Assembly: GCF_009755815.1 (NCBI RefSeq)
Contig: NZ_WRPK01000003.1
Coordinates: 434,001-498,000 of the forward strand
Length of the DNA: 64,000 nucleotides
DNA from: Flavisphingomonas formosensis
Lineage (GTDB): Bacteria > Pseudomonadota > Alphaproteobacteria > Sphingomonadales > Sphingomonadaceae
Reading direction: 5' to 3'
A program made the position numbers and the translations under genes. Position 1 is the first letter of the stretch. Each line of letters starts with the position of its first letter. This document shows, in pieces, positions 16,784 through 26,073 of the stretch. The notes below the pieces were generated by a model, which was not told the origin of the DNA, made no database searches, and saw only the letters and a program-made list of their open reading frames with translations.

Positions 16784-18225
16784 GCGGCGGGCGCATTCTC
16801 GTCACCGACGATGACGCTGCGATCCGCACCGTGGTGCGCGAGGCGCTGCGTCGCGAAGGTCATATCGTCGAGGTCGCAGCCTCCGTCGCCGAGCAGCGGC
16901 GGCTGATGAAGAGTTTCCAGCCACAGGTGCTGGTGACGGACGTAGTGCTGCCCGATGGCAACGGTCTCGACGTCGTGCCCGAGCTGCTGGCCGAAAATCC
17001 ACGCATGCCGGTGATCGTGCTTTCGGCACAGAACACGCTGACGACCGCCGTCCGCGCAACCGAACAGGGCGCGTTCGAATATCTGCCCAAGCCGTTCGAC
17101 CTCGGCGAGCTGGCGCGCGCCGTAGCGGATGCCCTGGCGGCGAGTGCGGCGGCCAGCGCCAGCGCGGCGCCGGGCGGCTCGACCGAGGATCTTCCGCTGA
17201 TCGGCCGATCGGCGCCGATGCAGGAGGTGTACCGGACGATCGCGCGCGTCGTCGCCAATGACCTTACCGTGCTGATCCTCGGCGAATCCGGTACCGGCAA
17301 GGAGCTGGTCGCCCGTGCCATCCACGATCTCGGGCCGCGGGCGCACAAGCCGTTCGTCGCGATCAACATGGCGGCCATCCCTCGCGAGCTCATCGAATCC
17401 GAGCTTTTCGGCCACGAGCGGGGTGCCTTTACGGGGGCGGCTGCCCGCACCGCCGGCCGCTTCGAGCAGGCGCAGGGCGGAACGCTGTTCCTCGACGAGA
17501 TCGGCGACATGCCGATGGAGGCGCAGACACGCCTGTTGCGCGTGCTCCAGGCCGGCGAATTCACGACCGTCGGCGGCGCGCGCTCGATCCGCGCCGATGT
17601 CCGCATCATCGCCGCCACCCACAAGGATCTGCCGCGGCTGATCTCCGAAAATGCGTTTCGTGAAGACCTTTATTATCGGATCAACGTCGTCCCGATGCGG
17701 TTGCCGGCATTACGGCAGCGAGCCGAGGATATCGGCGAGCTGGCCCGACATTTCCTCGATCGCGCGGCACAGGACGGGCTTCCGCGCAAGCAGCTTGATC
17801 CGGCAGCGATTGGACGGCTCTCGCTCCACTCCTGGCCTGGCAATGTGCGCGAGCTGGAAAATCTGATGCGGCGGCTCGCCGCGCTCAGCCGCGAAGAGGT
17901 GATCACCGCCAATGTGGTGGAACAGCAACTCGGCGGGGCGCAGCCGGAAGGACCACCCGCCATGGCGCCGACCGGCGGCCTGGCCGATTCGATCGAGCTG
18001 CATCTAGCGCGCTATTTCTCGACCTTTGGCAAGGATCTGCCGCCGGACGGCCTTTTCGACCGCATCCTCGCCGAAGTGGAGCGGCCGCTGCTGCGCCTCA
18101 CCTTGGCGGCCGTGCGCGGAAATCAGCTCAAGGCCGCCAAGCTGCTCGGCATCAACCGCAACACGCTGCGCAAGAAGCTGACGGAACGCGGCATCGACAG
18201 TCGCGACATCCGGCGCGGCGGCTGA
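16780..18225 (+). CDS. ntrC: Nitrogen regulation response regulator NtrC
   Basis: The 481-residue sigma54 activator has a receiver domain with Asp54 as phosphorylation site ([11 protein letters not shown]), an AAA+ domain with Walker A GESGTGKE (from residue 168), the sigma54-contacting GAFTGA loop (215-220), Walker [11 protein letters not shown], and a C-terminal Fis-type HTH ([22 protein letters not shown]). It is complete and of normal length. The start overlaps the ntrB stop by 4 bp (ATGA); a longer upstream frame is spurious. It activates nitrogen-assimilation promoters. Confidence 0.96.
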   Translation: MSGGRILVTDDDAAIRTVVREALRREGHIVEVAASVAEQRRLMKSFQPQVLVTDVVLPDGNGLDVVPELLAENPRMPVIVLSAQNTLTTAVRATEQGAFEYLPKPFDLGELARAVADALAASAAASASAAPGGSTEDLPLIGRSAPMQEVYRTIARVVANDLTVLILGESGTGKELVARAIHDLGPRAHKPFVAINMAAIPRELIESELFGHERGAFTGAAARTAGRFEQAQGGTLFLDEIGDMPMEAQTRLLRVLQAGEFTTVGGARSIRADVRIIAATHKDLPRLISENAFREDLYYRINVVPMRLPALRQRAEDIGELARHFLDRAAQDGLPRKQLDPAAIGRLSLHSWPGNVRELENLMRRLAALSREEVITANVVEQQLGGAQPEGPPAMAPTGGLADSIELHLARYFSTFGKDLPPDGLFDRILAEVERPLLRLTLAAVRGNQLKAAKLLGINRNTLRKKLTERGIDSRDIRRGG

Positions 18226-18252
18226 TCCGGGTCGCCATGGCGGGCAGCTGCT

Positions 18253-18299
18253 GCGTTGCATAATCTGCACAGTTGCAAACTGTGTTTTGAACGCAACGC
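18253..18299. promoter_or_regulatory. Double-dyad element upstream of ntrY
   Basis: An inner inverted repeat CACAGTT-GCA-AACTGTG (18268-18284) is enclosed by an outer one, GCGTTGC (18253-18259) and GCAACGC (18293-18299). Both share the same centre (18276) and are separated by 8 bases on each side. It ends 21 bp before the ntrY ATG. It may be an operator for a dimeric or tetrameric regulator, or an mRNA hairpin; there is no T-tract for a terminator. Confidence 0.55.
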
Positions 18300-18320
18300 T
18301 GCTGTGGTAGGCTCGCCACG

Positions 18321-20582
18321 ATGAACGACAAGGTCGCACAGTTAATGCCGGATGCACCACGCTGGCGGCGTCGCTGGGCCTATGCTTTGCGACGCGGCAC
18401 GAAGCTGATGCCACTGGTTGAGATCGTGACTTTTCTGGTGGCGATCGGCGTCGCGGCCGGCGCCTATTTCATCATCACCAGCCAAGGCGGCGGCAACGCC
18501 CATCTCCTTTCGCCGCCGCTCGTCGCGCTGCTGCTGGTCGCGATCCTTGTGCCGGTGATGGCGCTGATGGTGCTCGTCGCCCGCCGCGTGGCGATGGGGC
18601 GCGCCAAGCGATCCGCGATCGGGGGCAGGGGGCGCCTGCATGTGCGGCTGGTTGCGCTGTTCTCTGTCATCGCTGCGGTGCCGACGCTGCTGGTGGTGAT
18701 CTTCGCGTCGCTGCTCTTTCAATATGGCGTGCAATTCTGGTTTTCGGATCGCGCCCGTATCGTCCTCGAAAATGCGGACCATGTCGCCCAGGCCTATGTC
18801 GACGACAACAAGGAGCGCCTCAATCTCGAGATCAAACCGATGGCAGGCGACCTTCGCGACGCGCTGAGCAAGATCTCGACCGACGATCCCATATTCGCGC
18901 CCTATTTCGCCCGGCAGGTGGCATATCGGACGTTGAACCAGGCTGCGATCATCACCGTGGGCAAGGATGGCGCGCGCCGGCTGATCGGCGGCGCCAATCT
19001 GGATCGACGACCGCTCGATCAGCGTGTGCCGGAACCGATGATCCCACAGCTCCGGAATGGCGATCCGGTCGCCTTCACGACCTCGGGCGATCGCGTGGAG
19101 GCATTGATCCTGCTCGACAAGCCGAGCAATACCTATCTCTATGCCGCACGCTTCGTCGATCCGCAGGTTCTCAAGCAGGCGGCCCGCGTCACCTCGGCGC
19201 TGAGCGACTATAACAGCTTCATCACGCGATCCCGTTCGCTCCAACTGCAATTCAACGCCGCGCTGCTGATCGTCTCGCTGCTGATCGTCGGCGCCGCGAT
19301 CTGGATTGCGTTGACCGTCGCCGATCGTCTCGTGCGGCCGGTAGGGGATCTCGTCGACGCGGCGCGCAAGATCGAGGCGGGAGACCTGTCGGCACGCGTT
19401 TCCGCTCCCCGCGCGCGGGATGAGGTCGGCACTTTGGCCAATGCCTTCAACCGGATGACCCGCAAACTTGAGGAACAGACGGGGGCCTTGGTCTCGGCCA
19501 ACAGCCTGCTGGACACGCGCCGGGCCTTCATGGAAGCCGTGCTTTCCGGCGTGACCGCCGGGGTCGTCTCGCTCGATGGCGAACGGCGCATACGCCTGAT
19601 CAACCGCTCGGCGGAGGCCATGCTGAAGACCGAGCAGGGAAGCCTCGTCGGCACCCCTCTCGCCGAAGTCGCGCCCGAACTCGCCCGGATGCTCGACGGC
19701 CAGGATCGTGAGGCGATCGTGCAATTCTCGGCCGGTGGCGATCCCCGCACCCTGGCCGCCAAGCTGGTCCGCACCGAAAATGGCGAGGTGCTGACCTTCG
19801 ACGACATCACCCAGCAGCTCAGCGACCAGCGCCGCGCCGCCTGGTCCGACGTGGCACGCCGGATCGCGCATGAGATCAAGAACCCGCTGACGCCGATTCA
19901 GCTCGCGGCCGAACGGCTCCAACGGCGATATGGCCGCGAGATCGCCAGCGATCCTTTCACCTTCGAACGGCTGACGGGTACGATCGTTCGCCAGGTGGGG
20001 GATCTGCGCCGCATGGTCGACGAGTTCTCCTCGTTCGCCCGCATGCCCAAGCCGGTGTTCCGCGAGGAAGCCATCGTTGACATTGCGCGCCAGGCTCTGT
20101 TCCTGCACGAGGTCGCGCACCCACAGATCCGCTTCGGTCTGGAAGCGCCCGAGCCTTCGCCTGTCATGGTCTGCGATCGCCGGCAGCTTGGCCAGGCGCT
20201 GCTGAACATCGTCAAGAATGCTGTGGAGGCGATTGAGCAAAAGGGCGAAACTGGCCAGATCGACATGGCGATCAGCGAACAGGAAGGTCGCATCATCTTC
20301 GAGGTTTCCGACACCGGCATCGGGCTGCCGCCCGAGCGGGAGCGATTGACCGAACCCTATATGACGACGCGCACGCGCGGCACCGGGCTTGGCCTCGCAA
20401 TCGTCAAGAACATCGTCGAAGGCCATTTCGGCACCATTGCCTTCTTCGACAGGGAAGGCGGGGGCACAATCGTCCGCCTGGCTTTCGATGCCGACGCCCT
20501 CACTCCACTCGCCGGCTTCGGCGAGGCAACCGGCGACATTCAGGATGTTCGCCCGTCCGAACTCACACGTATGAACGGTTGA
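18321..20582 (+). CDS. ntrY: Transmembrane nitrogen sensor histidine kinase NtrY
   Basis: The 753-residue membrane kinase has several N-terminal helices (within residues 30-110), a periplasmic sensor region, a further helix (AALLIVSLLIVGAAIWIALTV, about residue 315), a HAMP domain (VADRLVRPVGDLVDAARKIEAGDLSARV), a PAS domain, the H box [28 protein letters not shown] and a full ATPase domain (LNIVKNAVEAIE, DTGIGLPPE, GTGLGLAIVKNIVEG). It pairs with NtrX encoded 7 bp downstream and is thought to sense extracellular nitrogen or redox cues. The upstream 95 bp carry a striking dyad. Confidence 0.96.
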   Translation: MNDKVAQLMPDAPRWRRRWAYALRRGTKLMPLVEIVTFLVAIGVAAGAYFIITSQGGGNAHLLSPPLVALLLVAILVPVMALMVLVARRVAMGRAKRSAIGGRGRLHVRLVALFSVIAAVPTLLVVIFASLLFQYGVQFWFSDRARIVLENADHVAQAYVDDNKERLNLEIKPMAGDLRDALSKISTDDPIFAPYFARQVAYRTLNQAAIITVGKDGARRLIGGANLDRRPLDQRVPEPMIPQLRNGDPVAFTTSGDRVEALILLDKPSNTYLYAARFVDPQVLKQAARVTSALSDYNSFITRSRSLQLQFNAALLIVSLLIVGAAIWIALTVADRLVRPVGDLVDAARKIEAGDLSARVSAPRARDEVGTLANAFNRMTRKLEEQTGALVSANSLLDTRRAFMEAVLSGVTAGVVSLDGERRIRLINRSAEAMLKTEQGSLVGTPLAEVAPELARMLDGQDREAIVQFSAGGDPRTLAAKLVRTENGEVLTFDDITQQLSDQRRAAWSDVARRIAHEIKNPLTPIQLAAERLQRRYGREIASDPFTFERLTGTIVRQVGDLRRMVDEFSSFARMPKPVFREEAIVDIARQALFLHEVAHPQIRFGLEAPEPSPVMVCDRRQLGQALLNIVKNAVEAIEQKGETGQIDMAISEQEGRIIFEVSDTGIGLPPERERLTEPYMTTRTRGTGLGLAIVKNIVEGHFGTIAFFDREGGGTIVRLAFDADALTPLAGFGEATGDIQDVRPSELTRMNG

Positions 20583-20589
20583 TCGATCC

Positions 20590-21981
20590 ATGGCGCTAGA
20601 AATACTGATCGTCGATGATGAACTGGATATTCGCGAGCTGGTCGCGGGCGTGCTCGAGGATGAAGGCTATCAGGCACGCACCGCCGCGGATTCCGATGCT
20701 GCTCTGGCGGCGCTGGCGGAGCGTCGCCCGTCGCTCGTCCTGCTCGACGTATGGCTGCAGGGCTCGCGGCTCGACGGGCTCGATCTGCTCGATGAGATCA
20801 AGCGGCGCGATCCTTCGCTGCCAGTGCTCGTCATCTCGGGCCACGGCAATATCGATACGGCGGTGGCAGCGATCCGCCGGGGCGCGGTCGACTTCATCGA
20901 AAAGCCCTTCCAGGCGGAGAAGCTGCTCCTGCTCGTCGCACGGGCGACCGAAACGGAGAGGCTGCGCCGCGAGAACGCCTCGTTGCGCGCCCAGATCGGC
21001 CAGGAAGAGGAACTCACCGGCAATTCGGCAGCGATCAACACCGTCCGCGCCACGCTGAAGCGCGTCGCCGCGACCGGAAGCCGCGTGCTGATCAGCGGTC
21101 CGGCGGGGGTCGGCAAGGAGGTGGCGGCCCGCCTGCTCCATTTGTGGAGCCCTCGCGCCAACTCTCCTTTCGTCGTCGTGAGCGCGGCACGGATGACGCC
21201 TGAGCGCGTCGAGGAGGAATTGTTCGGCGTGGAGGAGGGAGGAGAACTCGCCCGTCCCGGATTGCTCGAACAGGCGCATGGCGGCACCCTGTTTCTCGAC
21301 GAGATAGCCGACATGCCGCTCACCACGCAGGCGCGCATCCTGCGGGTGCTGACCGACCAGAGCTTCACCCGCATCGGCGGCACGCGGATGGTGAAGGTCG
21401 ACGTCCGCGTCGTCTCCGCCACGTCGAGGCAGCTTCCCGACGAGATCAGCGCCGGCCGCTTCCGGGAGGATCTTTATTATCGACTCAATGTCGTACCGGT
21501 AAATCTTCCTGCCTTGTCTGAGCGGCGGGAGGACATTCCGTCGCTGGTCGACCACTTTATCGCCCGCTTCGCCGCGGAACGGCGCGTTGCGACGCCGCCG
21601 GTTTCGGAAGAGGCGATCGCCGCGCTCCAGGCCTATGAATGGCCGGGCAATGTCCGGCAGCTTCGTAATGTGGTGGAACGCACGATCATCCTGGCGCCGG
21701 GCGATCGTATCGGCCGCATCGATGCCGACATGCTGCCGCCGGAGGTGCTGTCCGATCAGGCGCGGCTCGCGCCCGGAGAGGCTGCGCGCTCGATCATGGG
21801 CACGCCGCTGCGCGAGGCGCGCGAAACTTTCGAACGCGAATATTTACGGGTCCAGATTCGGCGCTTTTCCGGAAACATCTCCCGTACTGCGAGCTTCATC
21901 GGCATGGAACGCTCGGCGCTTCACCGCAAACTGAAAACATTGGGCCTTGCCGATACGAAGGATGATGCGGGCGAGGAGTGA
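20590..21981 (+). CDS. ntrX: Response regulator NtrX, lacking GAFTGA
   Basis: The 463-residue regulator has a receiver domain (Asp53 in LLDVWLQG), an AAA+ domain with Walker A GPAGVGKE (from residue 170) and Walker B LFLDEIADMP, and a C-terminal Fis-type HTH (ISRTASFIGMERSALHRKLKTLGL). The region that holds GAFTGA in NtrC is shortened and reads ELFGVEEGGELARPGLLEQAHGG, so contact with sigma54 in the usual way is unlikely. This agrees with what is known of several alphaproteobacterial NtrX proteins, which regulate sigma70 promoters. The gene follows ntrY by 7 bp. Confidence 0.95.
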   Translation: MALEILIVDDELDIRELVAGVLEDEGYQARTAADSDAALAALAERRPSLVLLDVWLQGSRLDGLDLLDEIKRRDPSLPVLVISGHGNIDTAVAAIRRGAVDFIEKPFQAEKLLLLVARATETERLRRENASLRAQIGQEEELTGNSAAINTVRATLKRVAATGSRVLISGPAGVGKEVAARLLHLWSPRANSPFVVVSAARMTPERVEEELFGVEEGGELARPGLLEQAHGGTLFLDEIADMPLTTQARILRVLTDQSFTRIGGTRMVKVDVRVVSATSRQLPDEISAGRFREDLYYRLNVVPVNLPALSERREDIPSLVDHFIARFAAERRVATPPVSEEAIAALQAYEWPGNVRQLRNVVERTIILAPGDRIGRIDADMLPPEVLSDQARLAPGEAARSIMGTPLREARETFEREYLRVQIRRFSGNISRTASFIGMERSALHRKLKTLGLADTKDDAGEE

Positions 21982-22105
21982 ATGGCGGTAGACGTTCGTT
22001 CGCACCTGCGGTAGAAATCGATCTCGCTCCACACGCGGTGGGGCAGCACGACGCCTGCAACGGCGCTCAAGCGGGCCATGACCCGCCAAGACCGGAGACC
22101 GGCAC

Positions 22106-22591
22106 ATGGCCGATAAGGTCAATAACTTACAGGATATTTTCCTGAATTCGTTGCGTAAGTCGAAGACTCCCGTGACCATGTTCCTGGTCAAGGGCGTCAA
22201 GCTCCAGGGCATCATCACCTGGTTCGACAATTTTTCCGTTCTGTTGCGCCGCGACGGACAGTCGCAGCTTATCTACAAACATGCGATTTCAACGGTCATG
22301 CCGGCACATCCGCTCGACCTGTCGGAAATCGAGAAAGCCTTTACCGAGGAGCGCAAGGCGACTCTGCTTCAGGAGATATTCCTAACGGCCGTGCGCAAGT
22401 CGCGCGACCCGGTCACGATGTTCCTCGTCAACGGCGTGATGCTTCAGGGCGAGATCGCTGCCTTCGACCTGTTCTGCATGCTGCTACGCCGTGACGGCCT
22501 GAGCCAGCTCGTCTACAAGCACGCAATCTCGACCGTTCAGCCGCTCAAGCCGCTGAACCTCGCCGGGGTTGACGATGCGGAGGACGATTGA
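22106..22591 (+). CDS. hfq: RNA chaperone Hfq with two tandem Sm domains
   Basis: The 161-residue product contains two Hfq cores: residues about 7-68 ([21 protein letters not shown]...LIYKHAIST) and about 87-149 ([21 protein letters not shown]...LVYKHAIST). Each keeps the N-terminal Gln, the central Phe region and the YKHAIS Sm2 motif that line the proximal RNA-binding face. Typical Hfq has one core and forms a hexamer, so this protein probably forms a trimer of fused dimers. The two halves differ in the rim and the loop (TWFDNF against AAFDLF). The gene overlaps hflX by 4 bp and lies downstream of ntrX, the standard order in this group. Confidence 0.95.
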   Translation: MADKVNNLQDIFLNSLRKSKTPVTMFLVKGVKLQGIITWFDNFSVLLRRDGQSQLIYKHAISTVMPAHPLDLSEIEKAFTEERKATLLQEIFLTAVRKSRDPVTMFLVNGVMLQGEIAAFDLFCMLLRRDGLSQLVYKHAISTVQPLKPLNLAGVDDAEDD

Positions 22592-23895
22592 GCGGATTCG
22601 GAAGAGCTGACGAAGATGGGCTGAGCCGGGGCGCCAAGGCGATCGTGGCGCTCCCGGATCGCGGCAATGGCGAACGGACCGTCGAGGCCCGGCTGGATGA
22701 AGCCGCCGGCCTCGCCGAAGCCATCGGCGTCGACGTGGTGGAAAAGCTCGCCTTTCGTCTGCGTGAGCCCAGGCCTGCGACGCTGTTCGGCTCCGGGCAG
22801 GTGGACAATCTCGCGACCGCCGCGCGCATGGCGGAGGCGGAGTTGGTGATCGTCGATGCCGCGATCACCCCCATCCAGCAGCGCAATCTCGAAAAGGCGC
22901 TCGAAGCCAAGGTCATCGACCGGACCGGCCTGATTCTCGAAATCTTCGGGGAACGCGCCGCCACGGCCGAGGGCCGGCTGCAGGTCGAGCTCGCCCATCT
23001 CGATTATCAGCAAGGCCGCCTGGTGCGGAGCTGGACCCACCTGGAGCGGCAGCGCGGCGGTTTCGGCTTCCTGGGCGGTCCCGGCGAAACCCAGATCGAG
23101 GCCGACCGTCGCATGATCCGCGACCGGATGGCCAAGCTGCGCCGCGATCTCGCGCAGATCACCCGCACGCGCGGCCTGCATCGTGCGCGGCGCCAGCGCG
23201 CGCCCTGGCCGGTGATCGCGCTGGTCGGCTACACCAATGCCGGCAAATCGACCCTGTTCAACCGGATGACCGGCGCGGACGTGACGGCCGAGGACCTGTT
23301 GTTCGCAACGCTGGATCCGACCATGCGGCAAATCTCGCTGCCGGGCATCGACAAAGCGATCCTTTCCGACACGGTGGGTTTCGTATCCAACCTGCCGACT
23401 CAGCTCGTCGCCGCATTTCGCGCGACGCTAGAGGAGGTGACGTCGGCGGATCTGATCCTGCATGTCCGCGACATTGCTCACCCCGATACCGATGCACAGC
23501 GCAGCGATGTCGAGCATGTGCTGGCCGAGATCGGCGCGATCGGCGAAGGGGGCGCCCCCATGATCGAGATCTGGAACAAGATCGACAAGCTCGACGCCGA
23601 GGCCGCGGCGCACGTTGTTGCAGAGGCAGCGCGGCGCGACGACGTCATGATCGTATCAGCGCTGACCGGAGAGGGGCTGGATGCGCTGCGTCAGGGCGTC
23701 TCGGCGCGGCTGAACCATGGCAGCCGGATCCATACGATCATGCTGCCAGCCTCGGATGGAGCAGCGCTGGCGTGGCTGCATGCCAATGGCGAGGTGCTGG
23801 ACCAAGAGGCCGAGGGCGAACATGTCGCGATGAATGTCCGTCTGTCCGAAAAGGATTGGGCACGCTTCGAAGCGCGCTGGCCGCAGAACGGATAG
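22588..23895 (+). CDS. hflX: Ribosome-associated GTPase HflX
   Basis: The 435-residue product has the HflX N-terminal domain ([16 protein letters not shown]...[41 protein letters not shown], and the Gly-rich loop [15 protein letters not shown]) and a G domain with G1 [10 protein letters not shown]3 DTVGF and G4 NKID. It splits ribosomes under heat stress in other bacteria. The start is a TTG at 22588 that overlaps the hfq stop (TTGA), so translation is probably coupled to hfq, as in many proteobacteria. Confidence 0.95.
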   Translation: MSGFGRADEDGLSRGAKAIVALPDRGNGERTVEARLDEAAGLAEAIGVDVVEKLAFRLREPRPATLFGSGQVDNLATAARMAEAELVIVDAAITPIQQRNLEKALEAKVIDRTGLILEIFGERAATAEGRLQVELAHLDYQQGRLVRSWTHLERQRGGFGFLGGPGETQIEADRRMIRDRMAKLRRDLAQITRTRGLHRARRQRAPWPVIALVGYTNAGKSTLFNRMTGADVTAEDLLFATLDPTMRQISLPGIDKAILSDTVGFVSNLPTQLVAAFRATLEEVTSADLILHVRDIAHPDTDAQRSDVEHVLAEIGAIGEGGAPMIEIWNKIDKLDAEAAAHVVAEAARRDDVMIVSALTGEGLDALRQGVSARLNHGSRIHTIMLPASDGAALAWLHANGEVLDQEAEGEHVAMNVRLSEKDWARFEARWPQNG

Positions 23896-23922
23896 GGAAC
23901 AGGCGAGTCGGGGCGGGGTGGG

Positions 23923-24666
23923 TCAGCTGCGCTTGGCCCGATCCCAAAGCGCGTCCTTTTCCGCGAGCGGAAGCGATGCGAAGCCGTCGCCGGCCATGGC
24001 TTCCATCTTGCGGAAACGATCCTCGAACTTGGCGTTGGCGCGCCGAAGCGCGGCTTCGGGGTCGATGCCGAGATGGCGTGCCCAGTTGACTGCGGCGAAC
24101 AGAAGATCGCCGATCTCGTCCTCGCGCGCGTCCTGGTCAGGCGCGGTTTCGACCTCGATCAGTTCCTCGGCAATCTTGGCGCGCGGGCCGTCGGCATCGG
24201 GCCAGTCGAAGCCGGTGCGCGCGGCGCGCTTCTGGAGCTTTTCGGCGCGGAGCAAGGCCGGCAGCGCCAGCGCGATCCCAGCCAGGGCGGAGGTATCGGG
24301 CTTTTCGGCGCGTTCGGCTGCCTTGATGGCTTCCCAGCCGGGCGTAGCGGCACCGTCGCCGAAGACGTGCGGATGGCGGCGGATCATCTTGGCGCAGATG
24401 GTGTCGATCACGTCGGCCACGGAGAAGGCGCCGCGTTCCTCGGCCATGCGGGCGTGGAAGACGACCTGGAGCTGAAGATCGCCGAGCTCGTCCATCAGCG
24501 CGGCCATATCGTCACGCTGGCACGCGTCCGCGACCTCATAGGCTTCCTCGATCGTATAGGGCGCGATCGACCGGAAGTTCTGCTGCACGTCCCAGGGGCA
24601 GCCGGTGTCTGGGTCGCGCAGGCGCGCCATGATAGCGACGAGGGGCTCGAGCACGGGCTTCTCCAT
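23923..24666 (-). CDS. mazG: Nucleoside triphosphate pyrophosphohydrolase MazG
   Basis: The product (247 residues from 24666) has two MazG domains: DPDTGCPWDVQQNFRSIAPYTIEEAYEVADA...LMDELGDLQLQVVFHARMA, with the metal-binding EExxE/ExxD pattern, and a C-terminal copy around KIAEELIEVETAPDQDAREDEIGDLLFAAVNWARHLG. It hydrolyses (d)NTPs to monophosphates and can lower ppGpp in E. coli. An ATG at 24684 (MYIIRL) is an alternative start. It is the last gene of a long minus-strand run and converges on hflX. Confidence 0.93.
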   Translation of the reverse strand: MEKPVLEPLVAIMARLRDPDTGCPWDVQQNFRSIAPYTIEEAYEVADACQRDDMAALMDELGDLQLQVVFHARMAEERGAFSVADVIDTICAKMIRRHPHVFGDGAATPGWEAIKAAERAEKPDTSALAGIALALPALLRAEKLQKRAARTGFDWPDADGPRAKIAEELIEVETAPDQDAREDEIGDLLFAAVNWARHLGIDPEAALRRANAKFEDRFRKMEAMAGDGFASLPLAEKDALWDRAKRS

Positions 24667-24715
24667 AAGTCTGATAATATACATTATGTAAAATATAGAT
24701 CTGTCCTGCGTCCGG

Positions 24716-25309
24716 TCATGACGTCAGGATGAGCGTATCGCCTTCGACCTTCCAGCTCGACAGGCTGGATAGGAAATTCATCCCCAATACGTTGGAGTCG
24801 CCGAATTCCGGCGCCATCACCACGGAGAGATTCTTGCGGATGATCGGCCCGACCTCCAGCTCGGCAATATGACCGCGCGACGCGACGATCGTGCCATTGG
24901 CGGTATCGAGTGCGACGCCGAAACCGCCATTGTCCTCCTTGATGCCGGCAAGCTCCGCCTCGGCGCTGCTCAGAGCGACGAAGGATGCGCCGCTATCGAT
25001 CAGGAACCGGATTTCACGGCCGTTGACCTGGCCTCGGATCCAGAAATGCCCGTCGCCGCTTTTGCGGATCCGGAGTGTCTCGCCCGTCGCAATGCCGGCA
25101 TCGGGATCGAAGCTGCGGAACCAGCGCGTTACCGGGGTCAGTCGGTCGCGCTCCGCAATCACGAAGAACAGCCCCAGAAAGATCGCGACCCAGGCCAGCG
25201 CCGGCTTCCAGATCTGACCAAAGGAAAGCCGCCTTGCCGCCAGTCCGCTGGCCACGAGCACGATGCAGCCGATCAGAAACAGAAGCCGTGCATTATCGTC
25301 CGCGCTCAT
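24716..25309 (-). CDS. Retropepsin-like aspartic protease, membrane anchored (TIGR02281 type)
   Basis: The 197-residue protein has two N-terminal hydrophobic segments (LLFLIGCIVLVASGLAA and ALAWVAIFLGLFFVIAE), then a retropepsin domain: GHFWIRGQVNGREIRFLIDSGASFVALSSAEAELAG carries the catalytic DSG triad, and VLGMNFLSSLSSWKVEGDTLIL is the usual C-terminal part. These clan AA proteases are common in alphaproteobacteria but their substrates are mostly unknown. The start overlaps the end of the MBL hydrolase gene by 4 bp. Confidence 0.9.
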   Translation of the reverse strand: MSADDNARLLFLIGCIVLVASGLAARRLSFGQIWKPALAWVAIFLGLFFVIAERDRLTPVTRWFRSFDPDAGIATGETLRIRKSGDGHFWIRGQVNGREIRFLIDSGASFVALSSAEAELAGIKEDNGGFGVALDTANGTIVASRGHIAELEVGPIIRKNLSVVMAPEFGDSNVLGMNFLSSLSSWKVEGDTLILTS

Positions 25310-26073
25310 GGGAGGCTGACCTCGAGCCCGTCATAAGCCGGGGCGACCCCTGGCGGCAGCTCGGCGAGGAGAGCGGCATAATCCATCGACTGGTCCATAT
25401 GGGTGAGCAGCGCCCGCCCCGGCCGGCATTGCGCGATCCAGTCGAGCGTCGCTGCGAGATGCGCGTGGGTCGGATGCGGCGAACGGCGCAAAGCATCGAC
25501 CACCCAGACGTCTACGCCTTCGAACAACATCCGCATGTCATCGGTGAAGGAATTGAAATCCGTGGAATATCCGATTCGAACGGCTTCCCGCTCGAAGCAC
25601 AGGCCCGAAGACCAGATGCTGCCGTGCGGTTGATCGACGACGGAGATGCCGATGTCCCCGATGGTCAGCCGGTCTGGCAATATCCTGCCGTATACCGTCG
25701 GCGGATAGCCGTCGCGGCCTTCGAAGGCATAGTCGAACCGCTGCTGCAGCGTCCGCAACGGCTGCAGCCGCGCATAGGCATCGATCGGATGCCCGACCAT
25801 GTGGAAAATCTGCCGCAGATCGTCGATGCCATGGCAATGGTCGGCATGGTCGTGCGTCCAGATGACCGCATCAATGTGATTGATATCGGCGGCCAGCAGC
25901 TGCTCGCGCATGTCTGGCGCCGTATCGACGAGGATGCGGGTCGTATCGCTCTCGATCAGGATCGAGGCGCGGGTTCGCCGATTGCGTGGCTCGGCCGGGT
26001 CGCAATCGCCCCAGTCATTGCCGATCCGTGGTACGCCCGACGAAGTCCCGCACCCCAGGATCCGGAGCTTCAT
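25306..26073 (-). CDS. MBL fold metallo-hydrolase (PhnP-like)
   Basis: The 255-residue metallo-beta-lactamase-fold protein shows MKLRILGCGTSSGVPRIGNDWGDCDP at the N-terminus, with the extra Cys/His metal site seen in PhnP-like proteins, and the core metal motif WTHDHADHCHGIDDLR. Later ligands are at VDQPHGS and HPTHAHLAATLDW. It probably hydrolyses a phosphodiester, such as a cyclic phosphate. It belongs to the conserved metG-tatD-MBL cluster of alphaproteobacteria and overlaps its neighbours on both sides by 4 bp. Confidence 0.93.
   Translation of the reverse strand: MKLRILGCGTSSGVPRIGNDWGDCDPAEPRNRRTRASILIESDTTRILVDTAPDMREQLLAADINHIDAVIWTHDHADHCHGIDDLRQIFHMVGHPIDAYARLQPLRTLQQRFDYAFEGRDGYPPTVYGRILPDRLTIGDIGISVVDQPHGSIWSSGLCFEREAVRIGYSTDFNSFTDDMRMLFEGVDVWVVDALRRSPHPTHAHLAATLDWIAQCRPGRALLTHMDQSMDYAALLAELPPGVAPAYDGLEVSLP

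Noticed and set aside
18342-20591. A 749-codon minus-strand frame opposite ntrY
   Set aside because: High-GC third positions keep the antisense frame open. NtrY itself has clear HAMP, PAS and kinase motifs; the antisense product has none.
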